A stretch of 64,000 nucleotides of DNA from Bin55 sp964572845 (GCA_964572845.1 CAZNFX010000003.1:1-64000); one strand, 5' to 3'. Shown: positions 9,113-18,203, counted from the first letter of the stretch. The notes: a model not told the origin generated them from the letters alone. Numbers and translations: made by a program.

Positions 9113-9398
9113 CTCCGATAGGAATGTAGTATGTATCGGGACTGCAAGCCCACAAATATTTCAAAACCCAATCCAAATCTTCGCCTTGAAAGAACTTAAG
9201 CCTGCATAAACCCATATTGCGATCTCTCAACCACTTCCTAACAGCACTTTCCCATGCGGTAGATGTAGGATATTCACCTACAAAATGAGGGACAACGTCC
9301 CAATCAAGCTTAAGTATTGACGCTATGCACGATTTATGGCAGTCACCATATATTCCATTTTCGGGATCACGCTTGAACTTTTGGTAAACAGGAATCAC
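9108..9398 (-). CDS. Truncated C39-like (papain-fold) protein in inserted cassette
   Basis: The 96-residue product begins MIPVYQKF and has GDCHKSCIASIL followed by VPHF, the Cys-containing N-terminal pattern of small C39-like proteins often seen in phages and accessory DNA. The family continues for some 30-50 residues with a His-bearing C-terminus; here the frame stops at YYIPIGV, right where DUF5615 toxin sequence resumes. It is therefore probably truncated and may lack catalytic function. The start ATG overlaps the stop of the upstream membrane protein gene. Family assignment is from motif memory. Confidence 0.55.
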   Translation of the reverse strand: MIPVYQKFKRDPENGIYGDCHKSCIASILKLDWDVVPHFVGEYPTSTAWESAVRKWLRDRNMGLCRLKFFQGEDLDWVLKYLWACSPDTYYIPIGV

Positions 9399-9796
9399 TT
9401 CTTTGCAATTTCCTCATTGATTCTCTTCATTGCATCTGGGTTTAATCGGTTTATCATTATCTCAAAATCGTCAACCCTGAGATTATAGAGCAACAAACAG
9501 CCTATTGCTACGAGAGGAACTATTATGTAAAATATGATCCTCATCAGTATCTTATTATGAAGTTCACTTGCACACTCACACAACGCCGTACCTAAAAACG
9601 ATACGGCATAAATGTCCGCAAACTGAGGATTGAGAAACTGCAGTGCAAGATGTGTTAGGAAAAACAATATCATAACACACAGGAATGCAAGACCTACAAT
9701 CCCATACAAGATTCTACGCTTTGAACTCTTGTAGTCCGAAAGCGTAAGCCTGAAATCAATATCGCTCATTCCGGCAGTCCTTTCATCAGCATCCAT
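9395..9796 (-). CDS. Small two-helix membrane protein in inserted cassette
   Basis: Unrecognised 133-residue protein with two hydrophobic segments (ILYGIVGLAFLCVMILFFLT and IIFYIIVPLVAIGCLLLYNL) separated by a loop, and a charged C-terminus. ATG 9796 is chosen because TAAGGAG lies seven bases upstream; the open frame begins at TTG 9820 but that codon precedes the ribosome-binding site. The gene overlaps the C39-like gene and together they form a roughly 720-bp cassette inside a toxin gene. Confidence 0.6.
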   Translation of the reverse strand: MDADERTAGMSDIDFRLTLSDYKSSKRRILYGIVGLAFLCVMILFFLTHLALQFLNPQFADIYAVSFLGTALCECASELHNKILMRIIFYIIVPLVAIGCLLLYNLRVDDFEIMINRLNPDAMKRINEEIAKK

Positions 9797-9834
9797 AGCA
9801 AATCTCCTTAATGTTGCCAAACTATTGCTTGGGC

Positions 9835-9957
9835 ATTGGGAAGCAACTCTCGTTTCTCAAACAACTCCTACCCTCATTCCGCAGACCTATCAATTAGATG
9901 AGATCCAAGGTAGCACCTCATCGGTGCGGGTGTTCCATGATCAAACAGTACCCTCAC
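9835..9957 (-). pseudogene. DUF5615 PIN-like toxin, N-terminal remnant
   Basis: From GTG 9957, which overlaps the stop of the DUF433 remnant (GTGA), the frame reads VRVLFDHGTPAPMRCYLGSH, the canonical N-terminus of DUF5615 PIN-like proteins. It then hits stop codons; a shifted frame gives ERELLPNAQ, similar to the family's NGELL..A region. The continuation (GYEVLVT...) is found at 9112-8956. Frameshifts plus the insertion make it non-functional. Confidence 0.72.
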
Positions 9958-10182
9958 CGTATAGCTGAAGCCCTTAGAGATTCCGCTTCGTGATTCGGAA
10001 CAGCCGCTATCTGCCACTCGTCAACTTCTGGGTACCACTCAAGAAAATCCTTCACCGACGCTCCACTCTCGGGGTTTTCGAAGACGGGCAAATTCGGAAG
10101 CTCTGGCACCTGTAAGAGCACAATCTCCACTAATCTTGCGTGGGTTGGACTCCACCGCCGAGCACTTAGTCCAGTCGGTCAT
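9954..10182 (-). pseudogene. DUF433 antitoxin-like gene, frameshifted
   Basis: After AGGAGG, ATG 10182 opens MTDWTKCSAVESNPRKISGD, a clear DUF433 start. A frameshift near residue 28 moves the frame to PVFENPESGASVKDFLEWYP, the other conserved half of DUF433, ending in TGA at 9956-9954. DUF433 genes are typical partners directly upstream of DUF5615 PIN-like toxins, as here. One or more indels in the middle abolish the product. Confidence 0.75.
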
Positions 10183-10230
10183 TCCATTCGCCTCCTATGT
10201 ACTACATTGAGCCACTAGATATTTTTGGTT

Positions 10231-10712
10231 TCACGCCTATGCAGTTATAGCAACCTACTTTCAGCATACAGGATCTTCGACGGTGCCGGAAGGTGTTTAG
10301 CGCACGCTGTCAGCAGGCGATGCGGAAACTAGGGTTCCCAGAATCGCCGGTTGTAGCGATAGACGAACTCGTCGAAGTATTTCTACAGCTTGGGGGAGGA
10401 CACTCCGTGAAACGTACCGAGCAGGAAGCGCTTGAGGTTCGCGATGGCGTTGTGCACATTCAACAGCCATCCGTGTGTGCAGATCCGGTGCGGTGGCGCT
10501 CCAGCACGTAGGTGCGGTAGTGGCCGCAGCGCGGGCACTCAAATCCCTCGTGCCAACGCGTCTTCGCCACGGCCCCTAGGCATGCGCACTCCGAACCAAA
10601 GCGCTTCGTCCATTCCTGTGAGCTGGTCTTTTCATACGATTTCATCTTGTTTTGCTCTATTCTTTTAATCATGTATTATTATACAGTACCTGGCAGATCT
10701 GCCGAGGCGTGT
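10231..10712 (-). mobile_element. Internally deleted IS1595-family element
   Basis: The minus strand encodes the transposase N-terminus (about 10649-10467: SSQEWTKRFGSECACLGAVA, then CPRCGHYR, a zinc-ribbon half) and then, in another frame, the C-terminus (HNAIANLKRFLLGTFHGVSS ... KYFDEFVYRYNRRFWEP) with two internal stops. The whole DDE core and the second zinc-ribbon cysteine pair are deleted. The ends carry inverted repeats: TGGCAGATCTGCCGAGGCGT to 10712, and CACGCCTATGCAGTTATAGC from 10232. No target-site duplication is visible. The element could be moved only in trans. Confidence 0.82.
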
Positions 10713-10774
10713 TCTTGAAATGTATAGCCGCATTGACCTAGTAACTACATCCATCAGAGGCATTTGAAACACCA

Positions 10775-12463
10775 ATGGCTGCAGTGAGTGGCTACAAAAG
10801 CGATTTGAAGCTCTTGCTATGCCGATCGAGGGTCGTTGCGTTCTTAACGTGCGTAGTGTGTATCTCTTCCATCGCAAGTAGCGCTGATTCCTATGCTCCA
10901 CTCGAGAGTGAAGCCACATTGCCGCTAGAGGGATCAATCAAAGTCATAAGCACCGATTTGGACGTAACTGACGTACACAGGGACACTTGGTTGCCGTCTG
11001 CCGGATCTACTTTGCCGGTAATGAAATTCGACGTGATCACAGTCGATCGCTCCATAGTTCCAAAGCCTCGTACGCTTCAAATAACAAACCATGAACTCTT
11101 CGACTACATTGTGAGCCCAGGTATGTCTTGGTCCGATGGAGATGAGAACTGGGCGAGCATCCCATTTACGCTGATACACCGATGGGTAAGTTGCACTCAC
11201 AACGGACTTTTGAAGTTTCGGTTCGACGAATCCCAAATCGATCAAGCTTCTATACGCATCGATCAGGAAACCTGTCACTTTCACAAGTTCGACATGTCAG
11301 GCGAGGTTCAAATTGACTTTGCACTTCGAGCAGTTGATGGTGCTGAAGAGTTGCGGTTGCAATTTCTAGCTGAAACCGAAAATCGTCTTCCAACGGCATC
11401 ATTCGACGACTTTACGTCTAAGTATGACGTTGATGCCGAAGGATTTTTGAGTGGTTTGCCTCAAGACGACAATCTCTCCGTCGCAGGAATCTTCTACGAA
11501 GGGATCCACTATCGAACTGATTGCAGAACCCGTAGTAGTCCGTACCCCTATTGCGACCACATGCTGTTGACATCGTTCTCTACCGCGAAGTCCGTATATC
11601 CGCCATTGGTACTGATGAACCTCTCACTCAACAGGGAACCACATGTAACCGAGGAAACCGTGCTTGACTATCTTCCGGAAACTCGTAACTCGCCTGGAGT
11701 CTGGGACAACGTAACGTTTGGTCACCTAGTCGACATGACGTCAGGAAATTTCGAAGTCGAATTGCCGTTGATTGACCCAGCACCAGGAAATTTCTACGGT
11801 TTGGTAGATGCGGCAACAAAATTAGAAGCTGCCTTGTCCTGGGAGAATGGAGCAGAAGCTGGAACCAGGTTCATCTACCAGACTGCCGACACCTACATCC
11901 TTGTCACCGCATTGGACAGATTTCTGCAAACTAACGATTACGGCTATAGCGACTCATTTACTTTCCTAATCGACCGCATCTACCGTCCACTGGGACTGTC
12001 ACCTGCTGTTTTGGGTACCCGGAGAACCGATGACGCTGATCAAACCAATACGGGCAGAGCTTACGGTGGGTACGGACTGTGGTGGGACTCTGATTCGATT
12101 GTCAAACTTGCAAGCTTTATGCTGGTGAACAATGGGTCGATTGACAACGAACCCTTGGTTGACCCAACGCTACTTGACGCCACTCTTCAACGTCTGGATT
12201 CCGATAGGGGCGTGGATACTCGCGTCCTTGGAATGAAATACAACAATGGCATGTGGGCAGCTCCTGGCCACCTTCTTGTCACCGATTTGGAGAACTGTGA
12301 AACGTGGGTGCCAAACATGAGCGGCTTATCGGGAATTCGGGTTTTTCTCATGCCGAACGGACTGATTTTCTACTACTTCAACGATTCGCTGCTATTTCCC
12401 ACAGCGCAAGCAATTTCCGCTGCCCATCAAGTGAGTTCTCTGTGCGTGGATGAATCGGAGTAA
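10775..12463 (+). CDS. Exported serine hydrolase, beta-lactamase/PBP-like fold
   Basis: The 562-residue protein has a signal peptide (VVAFLTCVVCISSIASSADS) and so acts in the periplasm or outside. The catalytic SxxK is S269-T-A-K272 (SFSTAKSVYPP), with a later Y-x-T (YQTAD) in place of the usual YxN. The domain resembles class C beta-lactamase-like esterases and peptidases; the ~200-residue N-terminal part is not recognised. Many cysteines suggest disulphides. Substrate unknown. It stands alone, about 330 bp before the TonB receptor, so joint function in peptide or ester uptake is only possible. Confidence 0.75.
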   Translation: MAAVSGYKSDLKLLLCRSRVVAFLTCVVCISSIASSADSYAPLESEATLPLEGSIKVISTDLDVTDVHRDTWLPSAGSTLPVMKFDVITVDRSIVPKPRTLQITNHELFDYIVSPGMSWSDGDENWASIPFTLIHRWVSCTHNGLLKFRFDESQIDQASIRIDQETCHFHKFDMSGEVQIDFALRAVDGAEELRLQFLAETENRLPTASFDDFTSKYDVDAEGFLSGLPQDDNLSVAGIFYEGIHYRTDCRTRSSPYPYCDHMLLTSFSTAKSVYPPLVLMNLSLNREPHVTEETVLDYLPETRNSPGVWDNVTFGHLVDMTSGNFEVELPLIDPAPGNFYGLVDAATKLEAALSWENGAEAGTRFIYQTADTYILVTALDRFLQTNDYGYSDSFTFLIDRIYRPLGLSPAVLGTRRTDDADQTNTGRAYGGYGLWWDSDSIVKLASFMLVNNGSIDNEPLVDPTLLDATLQRLDSDRGVDTRVLGMKYNNGMWAAPGHLLVTDLENCETWVPNMSGLSGIRVFLMPNGLIFYYFNDSLLFPTAQAISAAHQVSSLCVDESE

Positions 12464-12794
12464 GGATTTCTAGCGACCCAGCCATTCGGATGATAGCTTT
12501 CTGCTCTCGTAGAACTAATTGGTCTTCTTTCAATAGAACGCAACGCGTTTGGATACTAAATGCTCCTTTACAACCTCTTGAGGGTTTTGCAAAGGCGTAA
12601 GTCCACTTGGTTACTCTTGCAGCCACGCGTTCTTTCGCCGAATTCGTCCCTAGCCGCAACACTTTTTCAAGTCTCAACTAGGGAACTTCAGTTTCCTGTA
12701 TGTGAAAGATCTGTTGTTTTGATGCCAATCTAAGTATTAATTGAATTCAAGCATTCACTCACTTTCCTAATATTTTTTCATACTAAGGTTTGCT
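12464..12794. other. Leader region of the TonB receptor
   Basis: 330 bases without a supported gene. I looked for a cobalamin-riboswitch B12 box in front of the BtuB-like receptor and did not see one. The last 80 bases are A+T-rich and probably contain the promoter; AAGG at 12785-12788 can serve as ribosome-binding site. Confidence 0.35.
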
Positions 12795-14723
12795 ATGATC
12801 TCATGTCCTGCGAGCCACGAGAAAGCGATGAATTCTAAGAATTTGCTCATTTGGAACAGCAACTGGACGCCGCCAAAGCTACAGCTCTTCAGCATGTTAG
12901 CAGCCGCGACAATGTTAGGTGCAGGGTTTTGCGCCCAGGCTGAGACCACGGCGGAAACTGAGGACTCCGACGATGAACTCACTACTGTAGTTGTGAGTGC
13001 CAGTAGATTCGAAACGGAAGATACTTCGGTTGTGGTGGTGCGACCGGACTCTGAACCCTATCACCTCAATGTGGTGGACTTGTTTAGGTCCATACCAGGT
13101 CTCGCGGTTTCTACGACGGGAAATCCCGCAGCCTTGTCTCAGATCCGAATACGCGGTGCAGAAGCAAATCACACGCTGGTGCTCATCGACGGAGTCAATG
13201 CCAATGATCCGGCTTCAGAATTCAATTTTGGAGCAATGACGCCGCTATCGCTCGAACGAATAGAAATACTCAAGGGACCCAGCAGCTCCACATGGGGTAG
13301 CGATGCACTGGGAGGAGTAATCTACTTGGATACTCGACCCACAAGCAGTCAGACTGTCGTAGACTTCAATCTCGGATCGCAGGATCATCGCGGCGTCTCT
13401 GCCGATTGGTCTCTAAGAGACGAAGCTCAATTCGCTCGAGTCTCTGTCTTGGATAGAAGGAATTCGGGATTCAATGCCAATCGTATCGGCGACGAGTCTG
13501 ACGGTCTAGAACAACGCTCGCTAAATCTTCACGCTGGCCTAGCGAGATCCGGTTTTGATTCGTCTGCTGCCATTCGTTGGCTCGACTCCCTATCGGATTA
13601 CGATCCGTATCTTGGCGACGGACCACTCCAAGTAGACACACAACGCACAACGTTTATGGCACGGACATCATACGTTGAGTCAAAGGCGTGGACACCACGA
13701 GTACAGGTTTCAAAGTCTCGAACCTACGTTGGCAACCTATCCCAAGGCTCCCGTACAAATCACAGCGTTGGGTCTCGGAGGACTATTTCCTGGGACAATC
13801 GAATTGACTTGGGCGATCAAGGGCTTATGCATGCAGTCTTGGAAAACATCGACGAGCAATACAGGCAGCGATCTCCGGCTTCGATCTTCGGTGATCCAAA
13901 TCAAGACCAGGCAGTCGATCGTTGGGGGCTAGCGTTTGAATACAGCACTTCCATAGAGAACCTAGCACTCCGCACATCCGTCCGGAAGGATTGGAACTCC
14001 AAATTTAGCGACTCAATCACTTGGAATGCGCGAGTTGGCGTGCCCATCTCTGATATGTACCTGTTTGCCGCGGTCGGCTCAGGTAGCAAGAATCCGTCAT
14101 TCACGGAACTCTTCGGGTATTTCCCCGGTTCCTTTATAGGCAATTCTCAACTTGAGCCCGAAACATCATTGCAATGGCAGGTAGGTTCGCAATTCAATCT
14201 ACAGGACGTCAGCATCGAAGCAACATGGTTTGCGGCCTCGCTGGAAAAGGAAATCAATGGTTTTGTCTACTCCCCGGAAGCTGGGGCGTTCACTGCAAAC
14301 AACATCAGCGGCGAAAGTACAAGGCGTGGAGTTGAAGTCAGCTTGGAATCTCAATGGCGCATACTGAACCTGCGAGTTGGCTATGCGTTCATTGACTCTG
14401 AGGCTGAAGGAACTCAGGAGATACGTCGGCCCAGGCATAGTGGTAGCGCTAAAGCAATGGTGCACGATTTCTTCCGGTGGAATGTAACGGTTGGCGTTGT
14501 CCACCATGGATCACAGGATGACACCGATTTCAGTGCATTTCCCAGCAGGCAAGTCGAATTGGAACCGATTAGTCTCGTAACCATCCAAGGCGAACGAGAA
14601 ATCTCGAACTTTCTCAAAGTAAGCCTGATTGTTGAGAATGCACTGGACGTTGAATACGAGGAAGTCTTGAACTACAGTGGACCGGGATTGAGCATACGAG
14701 GAGGTCTCAGACTCACACTATGA
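12795..14723 (+). CDS. BtuB-like TonB-dependent outer-membrane receptor
   Basis: Ligand-gated outer-membrane channel energised by TonB. The 642-residue protein has a signal peptide (LFSMLAAATMLGAGFCAQAE), a TonB-box-like segment (DELTTVVVSASR), a plug domain (DLFRSIPGLAV..., IRIRGAEANHTLVLIDGVNA, RIEILKGPSSSTWGSDALGG) and a beta-barrel ending GLSIRGGLRLTL. Plug and length are closest to the BtuB/cobalamin group, but the ligand cannot be deduced. The stop overlaps the start of an M20 peptidase (ATGA), suggesting that the substrate is peptide-like or is cleaved after uptake. A second start at 12828 is possible. Confidence 0.88.
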   Translation: MISCPASHEKAMNSKNLLIWNSNWTPPKLQLFSMLAAATMLGAGFCAQAETTAETEDSDDELTTVVVSASRFETEDTSVVVVRPDSEPYHLNVVDLFRSIPGLAVSTTGNPAALSQIRIRGAEANHTLVLIDGVNANDPASEFNFGAMTPLSLERIEILKGPSSSTWGSDALGGVIYLDTRPTSSQTVVDFNLGSQDHRGVSADWSLRDEAQFARVSVLDRRNSGFNANRIGDESDGLEQRSLNLHAGLARSGFDSSAAIRWLDSLSDYDPYLGDGPLQVDTQRTTFMARTSYVESKAWTPRVQVSKSRTYVGNLSQGSRTNHSVGSRRTISWDNRIDLGDQGLMHAVLENIDEQYRQRSPASIFGDPNQDQAVDRWGLAFEYSTSIENLALRTSVRKDWNSKFSDSITWNARVGVPISDMYLFAAVGSGSKNPSFTELFGYFPGSFIGNSQLEPETSLQWQVGSQFNLQDVSIEATWFAASLEKEINGFVYSPEAGAFTANNISGESTRRGVEVSLESQWRILNLRVGYAFIDSEAEGTQEIRRPRHSGSAKAMVHDFFRWNVTVGVVHHGSQDDTDFSAFPSRQVELEPISLVTIQGEREISNFLKVSLIVENALDVEYEEVLNYSGPGLSIRGGLRLTL

Positions 14724-16132
14724 ATGTGCAGCAAATTCAGGAAATTGTCGGCGGTCATTGGCAGGGACCTATTCTCGATGTGCTTAAGCAGTACATTGCA
14801 ATTCCTAACGTTTCCCCCGTATTCGATCCAGAATGGCAAGGGCATGGCTACATGCACCAAGCTGCCAATCTTTTTCATGATGCTGTAGGGCAGTATGACA
14901 TTGACAACCTAGATCTGCGAATAGTCGAAATTCCCGACCGGACGCCATTGCTTTTCTTGGTCGTTCCAGCGATGAATGGCGGTCAAGGCAATGTTCTGCT
15001 ATACGGGCATTACGACAAACAACCCGAGTTTACGGGGTGGCATGCGGGTAAGGGACCATGGCTTCCTGTGCTCGAAGATGGTCGCCTCTATGGTAGAGGT
15101 GGTGGCGATGATGGCTACGCGCTCTTCTCATGCCTGTCTGCTATCGCAGCTCTACAGCAAGTTGGAGCCCCGGTGCCGCGGTGCACCATTGTCATTGAGG
15201 GATGTGAAGAAAGTGGTAGTTACGACCTGCCGCATTACATCGACCTTCTAGCTGACGAAATTGGTACACCAGACCTGGTGGTCTGCCTTGATGCTGAGTG
15301 CGGAAACTACGACCAGCTTTGGCTGACTACCTCGCTTCGAGGAATGCTGAGTGGAACCCTCACTGTAGAAATTCTCAGCGAAGGTGTGCACTCCGGTGCT
15401 GCCGGAGGAATTGTTCCGTCGAGTTTCCGACTTATGCGTTCTTTGATGGAGAGAATCGAGTCGTGCAAGACAGGAAAGCTTCACGATAGGTTGTACACCA
15501 ATGTTCCTGAGTGGGCGTGGCAGCAATCTGCAGAAGTGGCCGAGACTCTAGGCAATACGGTGATCAATCGCTACCCCTGGGCTCGTCAACCAAGCAAACA
15601 AATGGGCGATTTAAGTGAGCTTCTTATAGCCAACACGTGGCAACCGAGCTTAGCGACGGTAGGCATAGGCGGTGCTCCCCTCCCTCAAGACGCCGGCAAC
15701 ACGCTTAGACCCGCCACATCCACCAAGCTCGTCTTCCGTCTTCCTCCGAATGCCAACGCACGCGAATGTGCAGACTTTGTAGGAGCTGAGCTCGAACGCG
15801 ACCCCCACGAGGGATCTGTCGTAAGGTTCGATTGCGACGCAGCGGAATCCGGATGGCACTCAAAGCCTGTAAGTCAATGGTTGCACGATTCTTTGGATCA
15901 GGCATCTAAGCATTTTTTCGGTCTGCCCTACAGAAGAATGGGAACTGGAGGAACGATCCCCTTTATGAAAATGCTTGGAGAACGCTTTCCAGATTGTGAA
16001 TTCATGGTCACCGGCGTATTGGGTCCACATTCGAATGCACATGGACCAAATGAATTCCTGGATCTTGAGACTGGAGAGCGCGTAACTAGCTGTGTTGCCT
16101 TTGTACTGGAGACTCTGGCTCAAGCGAAGTGA
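14720..16132 (+). CDS. M20-family metallopeptidase
   Basis: Zinc-dependent exopeptidase or deacylase of 470 residues. Metal ligands are visible in LLYGHYDKQ (H97, D99), RGGGDDG (D130/131), EGCEES (E163 acid, E164) and LDAECGN, with a late His in GVLGPHSNAHGPNE. The lid/dimerisation domain sits in the middle (EGVHSGAAGGIVPSSFRL). It lacks a signal peptide and is cytoplasmic. Translational coupling to the upstream TonB receptor suggests it processes what that receptor imports, such as a dipeptide. Confidence 0.88.
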   Translation: MNVQQIQEIVGGHWQGPILDVLKQYIAIPNVSPVFDPEWQGHGYMHQAANLFHDAVGQYDIDNLDLRIVEIPDRTPLLFLVVPAMNGGQGNVLLYGHYDKQPEFTGWHAGKGPWLPVLEDGRLYGRGGGDDGYALFSCLSAIAALQQVGAPVPRCTIVIEGCEESGSYDLPHYIDLLADEIGTPDLVVCLDAECGNYDQLWLTTSLRGMLSGTLTVEILSEGVHSGAAGGIVPSSFRLMRSLMERIESCKTGKLHDRLYTNVPEWAWQQSAEVAETLGNTVINRYPWARQPSKQMGDLSELLIANTWQPSLATVGIGGAPLPQDAGNTLRPATSTKLVFRLPPNANARECADFVGAELERDPHEGSVVRFDCDAAESGWHSKPVSQWLHDSLDQASKHFFGLPYRRMGTGGTIPFMKMLGERFPDCEFMVTGVLGPHSNAHGPNEFLDLETGERVTSCVAFVLETLAQAK

Positions 16133-16152
16133 TGCCCTGCAGTTGAGCTAGC

Positions 16153-16770
16153 TCATCTGTTGCTAACGATGCCGCCGTTCGACTCTCTGTGTCGCCGGCC
16201 CGAACTAAACTGCGCTTCCAAGAACGACATTTGGTCACCAAGAATGCGTCCCGAATTTGTCAACGCCAAATACTCGGGCAAGTTGGGCGTATAGGGAAGA
16301 GCAATCAACTCCCAATCGCAATCCTCGAGCAATCGGTTTCCCTTGCGATGGTTACATCGCTTGCAGGCAGCCACGACATTGTCCCACTGATCCAATCCGC
16401 CAAGGGATTTGGGAACTACGTGGTCTCGAGTTAGATTGGAGTCCCGTTGCTTGAAACCGCAATACATGCACAGGTTGTGATCCCGTGCAAAGAGAGCGCG
16501 GTTGGTCAGTGGCGGAATGGTCTTGTGCTTGGAAAATATTTCACCATCGCACGCGATTATGCTGTTCACGTCGATGATCGTTCGACTTCCATCGAGACGG
16601 GAATAGCCGCCGCGAATCCTTAGAACCGACTCGCCTAGCGTCCAGCGTACGATCTCTCGTGTGTAAAGACATACTGCGGTCTGCCAGCTGATCCAACCAA
16701 TTGGCTGCCCAGCCATGTCCAAACGCAATATGCGCGGAACACGTGTGAACTGATCTAGCGTGGCTAACAT
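16153..16770 (-). CDS. HNH endonuclease
   Basis: A 205-residue protein with the McrA-type HNH nuclease motif: CMYCGFKQ, then TRDHVVPKSLGG, then AACKRCNHRKGN; the two CxxC pairs bind a structural zinc and the DH pair is catalytic. The N-terminal ~90 residues are not recognised. Such stand-alone HNH proteins are common chromosomal genes of unclear role. It converges on the M20 gene, so it is independently transcribed. Confidence 0.85.
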   Translation of the reverse strand: MLATLDQFTRVPRILRLDMAGQPIGWISWQTAVCLYTREIVRWTLGESVLRIRGGYSRLDGSRTIIDVNSIIACDGEIFSKHKTIPPLTNRALFARDHNLCMYCGFKQRDSNLTRDHVVPKSLGGLDQWDNVVAACKRCNHRKGNRLLEDCDWELIALPYTPNLPEYLALTNSGRILGDQMSFLEAQFSSGRRHRESNGGIVSNR

Positions 16771-16890
16771 TGGCTTGACTTGTGCTCTTTGTCTTCCAGT
16801 GCGGTTCTATCTGAACCTGCAAGATGCAATAGTGTAAGTTTTTTATAACAAGCTTGTGGCAAGTTGGCCACCTTGCTTGAACTTAGGCGT

Positions 16891-17793
16891 CTACATCGCC
16901 GCTTCAAGTCGACTCGCTCGAACATCAGGCATAGTCGGCGCGGACTCTGTCTCCGGTTCGCCTGAAATTCTGACATGTCGTAGTACTCGAGGTTCCCGCG
17001 TGTTGTAAGGGCGTGCCCTGTGCAACACGCATCGATTGTCCCAAATTGCTAAGTCCCCTACCTTCCAACTATGCTCGTGGATGCGGGGCGGTCTACAAGC
17101 AAAATCCAGTAAGTCACTGAGCAACGACTGTGCCTCGCTGTCGTCCATTCCTGGTATGTGGTAGGCGTGGCGCCCGATATAAAGAGATTTGCGACGGGTT
17201 TCCGGATGCACCTTTACGAGAGGTCGCAATGGTGCTCCAAGCGTGTGGAAACCGTAGCTTGTTCCAGTCTTGGCGATGTGTCCTATCTTCGACTGCGAGT
17301 AATAGAGTGAATGCAACGCAGAAAGGCTGTCGATCCGTTCCTTCATAGGATGAGGCAATTCATCATAAGCGGATCTCATGTCTGCCCATCCGGTGCCCCC
17401 TCCGTTCTCAGGCATCTTAACTGCACTGAGGCACGAAGCCTTGGCAGAAAGAGGCATGTACGAACTATCGGTATGCCACCCTTCATTTCCGCGAAGCAAG
17501 CTAACGGCAAACGCTTTCTCATTCAGAACATCGCCGTCCTTCCGAACGTTTGAAATCATTACAGCTTTCATAGTCTTTGAAGGATCGAGATACTCTATGC
17601 GTCCAAATCCCTGACAAAACTTGATCTGACCTTCTTGCGAAACATGCTGATTTGGAAAAATCAGCACGCCGAACTCTAGGAATGCATCCCTGAGGTGGTC
17701 TGCTTCATTGGCAGATAGACTTTCAAGACTCACCCCTGTGACGTAGGCACCAAGAGTCGCGCTTGTTGGTTCAATTCTCAATGTCACCGGCAA
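16891..17793 (-). CDS. TauD/TfdA-family Fe(II)/2-oxoglutarate dioxygenase
   Basis: Hydroxylates an unknown substrate with Fe(II), oxygen and 2-oxoglutarate. In the 300-residue protein the iron triad is H107-x-D109 (GWHTDSSY) and H258 (DNRCVLHRA), and R269 or R272 would bind 2-oxoglutarate. Length and motifs match taurine or 2,4-D dioxygenases, but no sulphonate transporter lies nearby, so the substrate is open. Start MPVTLRIEPTSA is the typical family start. It is divergent from the Oar-like receptor gene, with 410 bp between them. Confidence 0.9.
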   Translation of the reverse strand: MPVTLRIEPTSATLGAYVTGVSLESLSANEADHLRDAFLEFGVLIFPNQHVSQEGQIKFCQGFGRIEYLDPSKTMKAVMISNVRKDGDVLNEKAFAVSLLRGNEGWHTDSSYMPLSAKASCLSAVKMPENGGGTGWADMRSAYDELPHPMKERIDSLSALHSLYYSQSKIGHIAKTGTSYGFHTLGAPLRPLVKVHPETRRKSLYIGRHAYHIPGMDDSEAQSLLSDLLDFACRPPRIHEHSWKVGDLAIWDNRCVLHRARPYNTREPRVLRHVRISGEPETESAPTMPDVRASRLEAAM

Positions 17794-18203
17794 TACCTAA
17801 TTTCGTCTGTAATAGCTCGCCGCAGCAAGCAATTGGCATACATTATCACAATCGCAACTAAACAAACTGCTGTCCCACAATCGATGCTGGGGACTTAATC
17901 GGAATCAAAGTCCAGTTCAAGAGCAGTAGTCGTCACACGTCCAATCTGAGAAAATCCAATTCATATGTGGAGTTGCTGCCAACATGCAACCCGTCGTCGC
18001 CTGACTTGTACGATTGGCCACACCAAATCATGAAAGACGTACTGCAACGGTTGTTCTATGTGCGATCGAAGTAACGACATCTTGCAACGAAGGGACAACA
18101 AAGACAACCAATAAGACACGATTTGTCCGCTAGAATCACGCCAATTCGGGACGGATTCTCCCGTCGTGAATGTTCGAATTCTGCATAGACCCTTGGATTC
18201 GCG
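17794..18203. other. Divergent promoter region
   Basis: 410 bases between the divergently transcribed dioxygenase and Oar-like receptor genes. No open frame, repeat or clear operator was recognised; it presumably contains both promoters. Confidence 0.35.

Noticed and set aside
12464..12794. Cobalamin riboswitch in front of the BtuB-like receptor
   Set aside because: No B12-box-like sequence was found in the leader.
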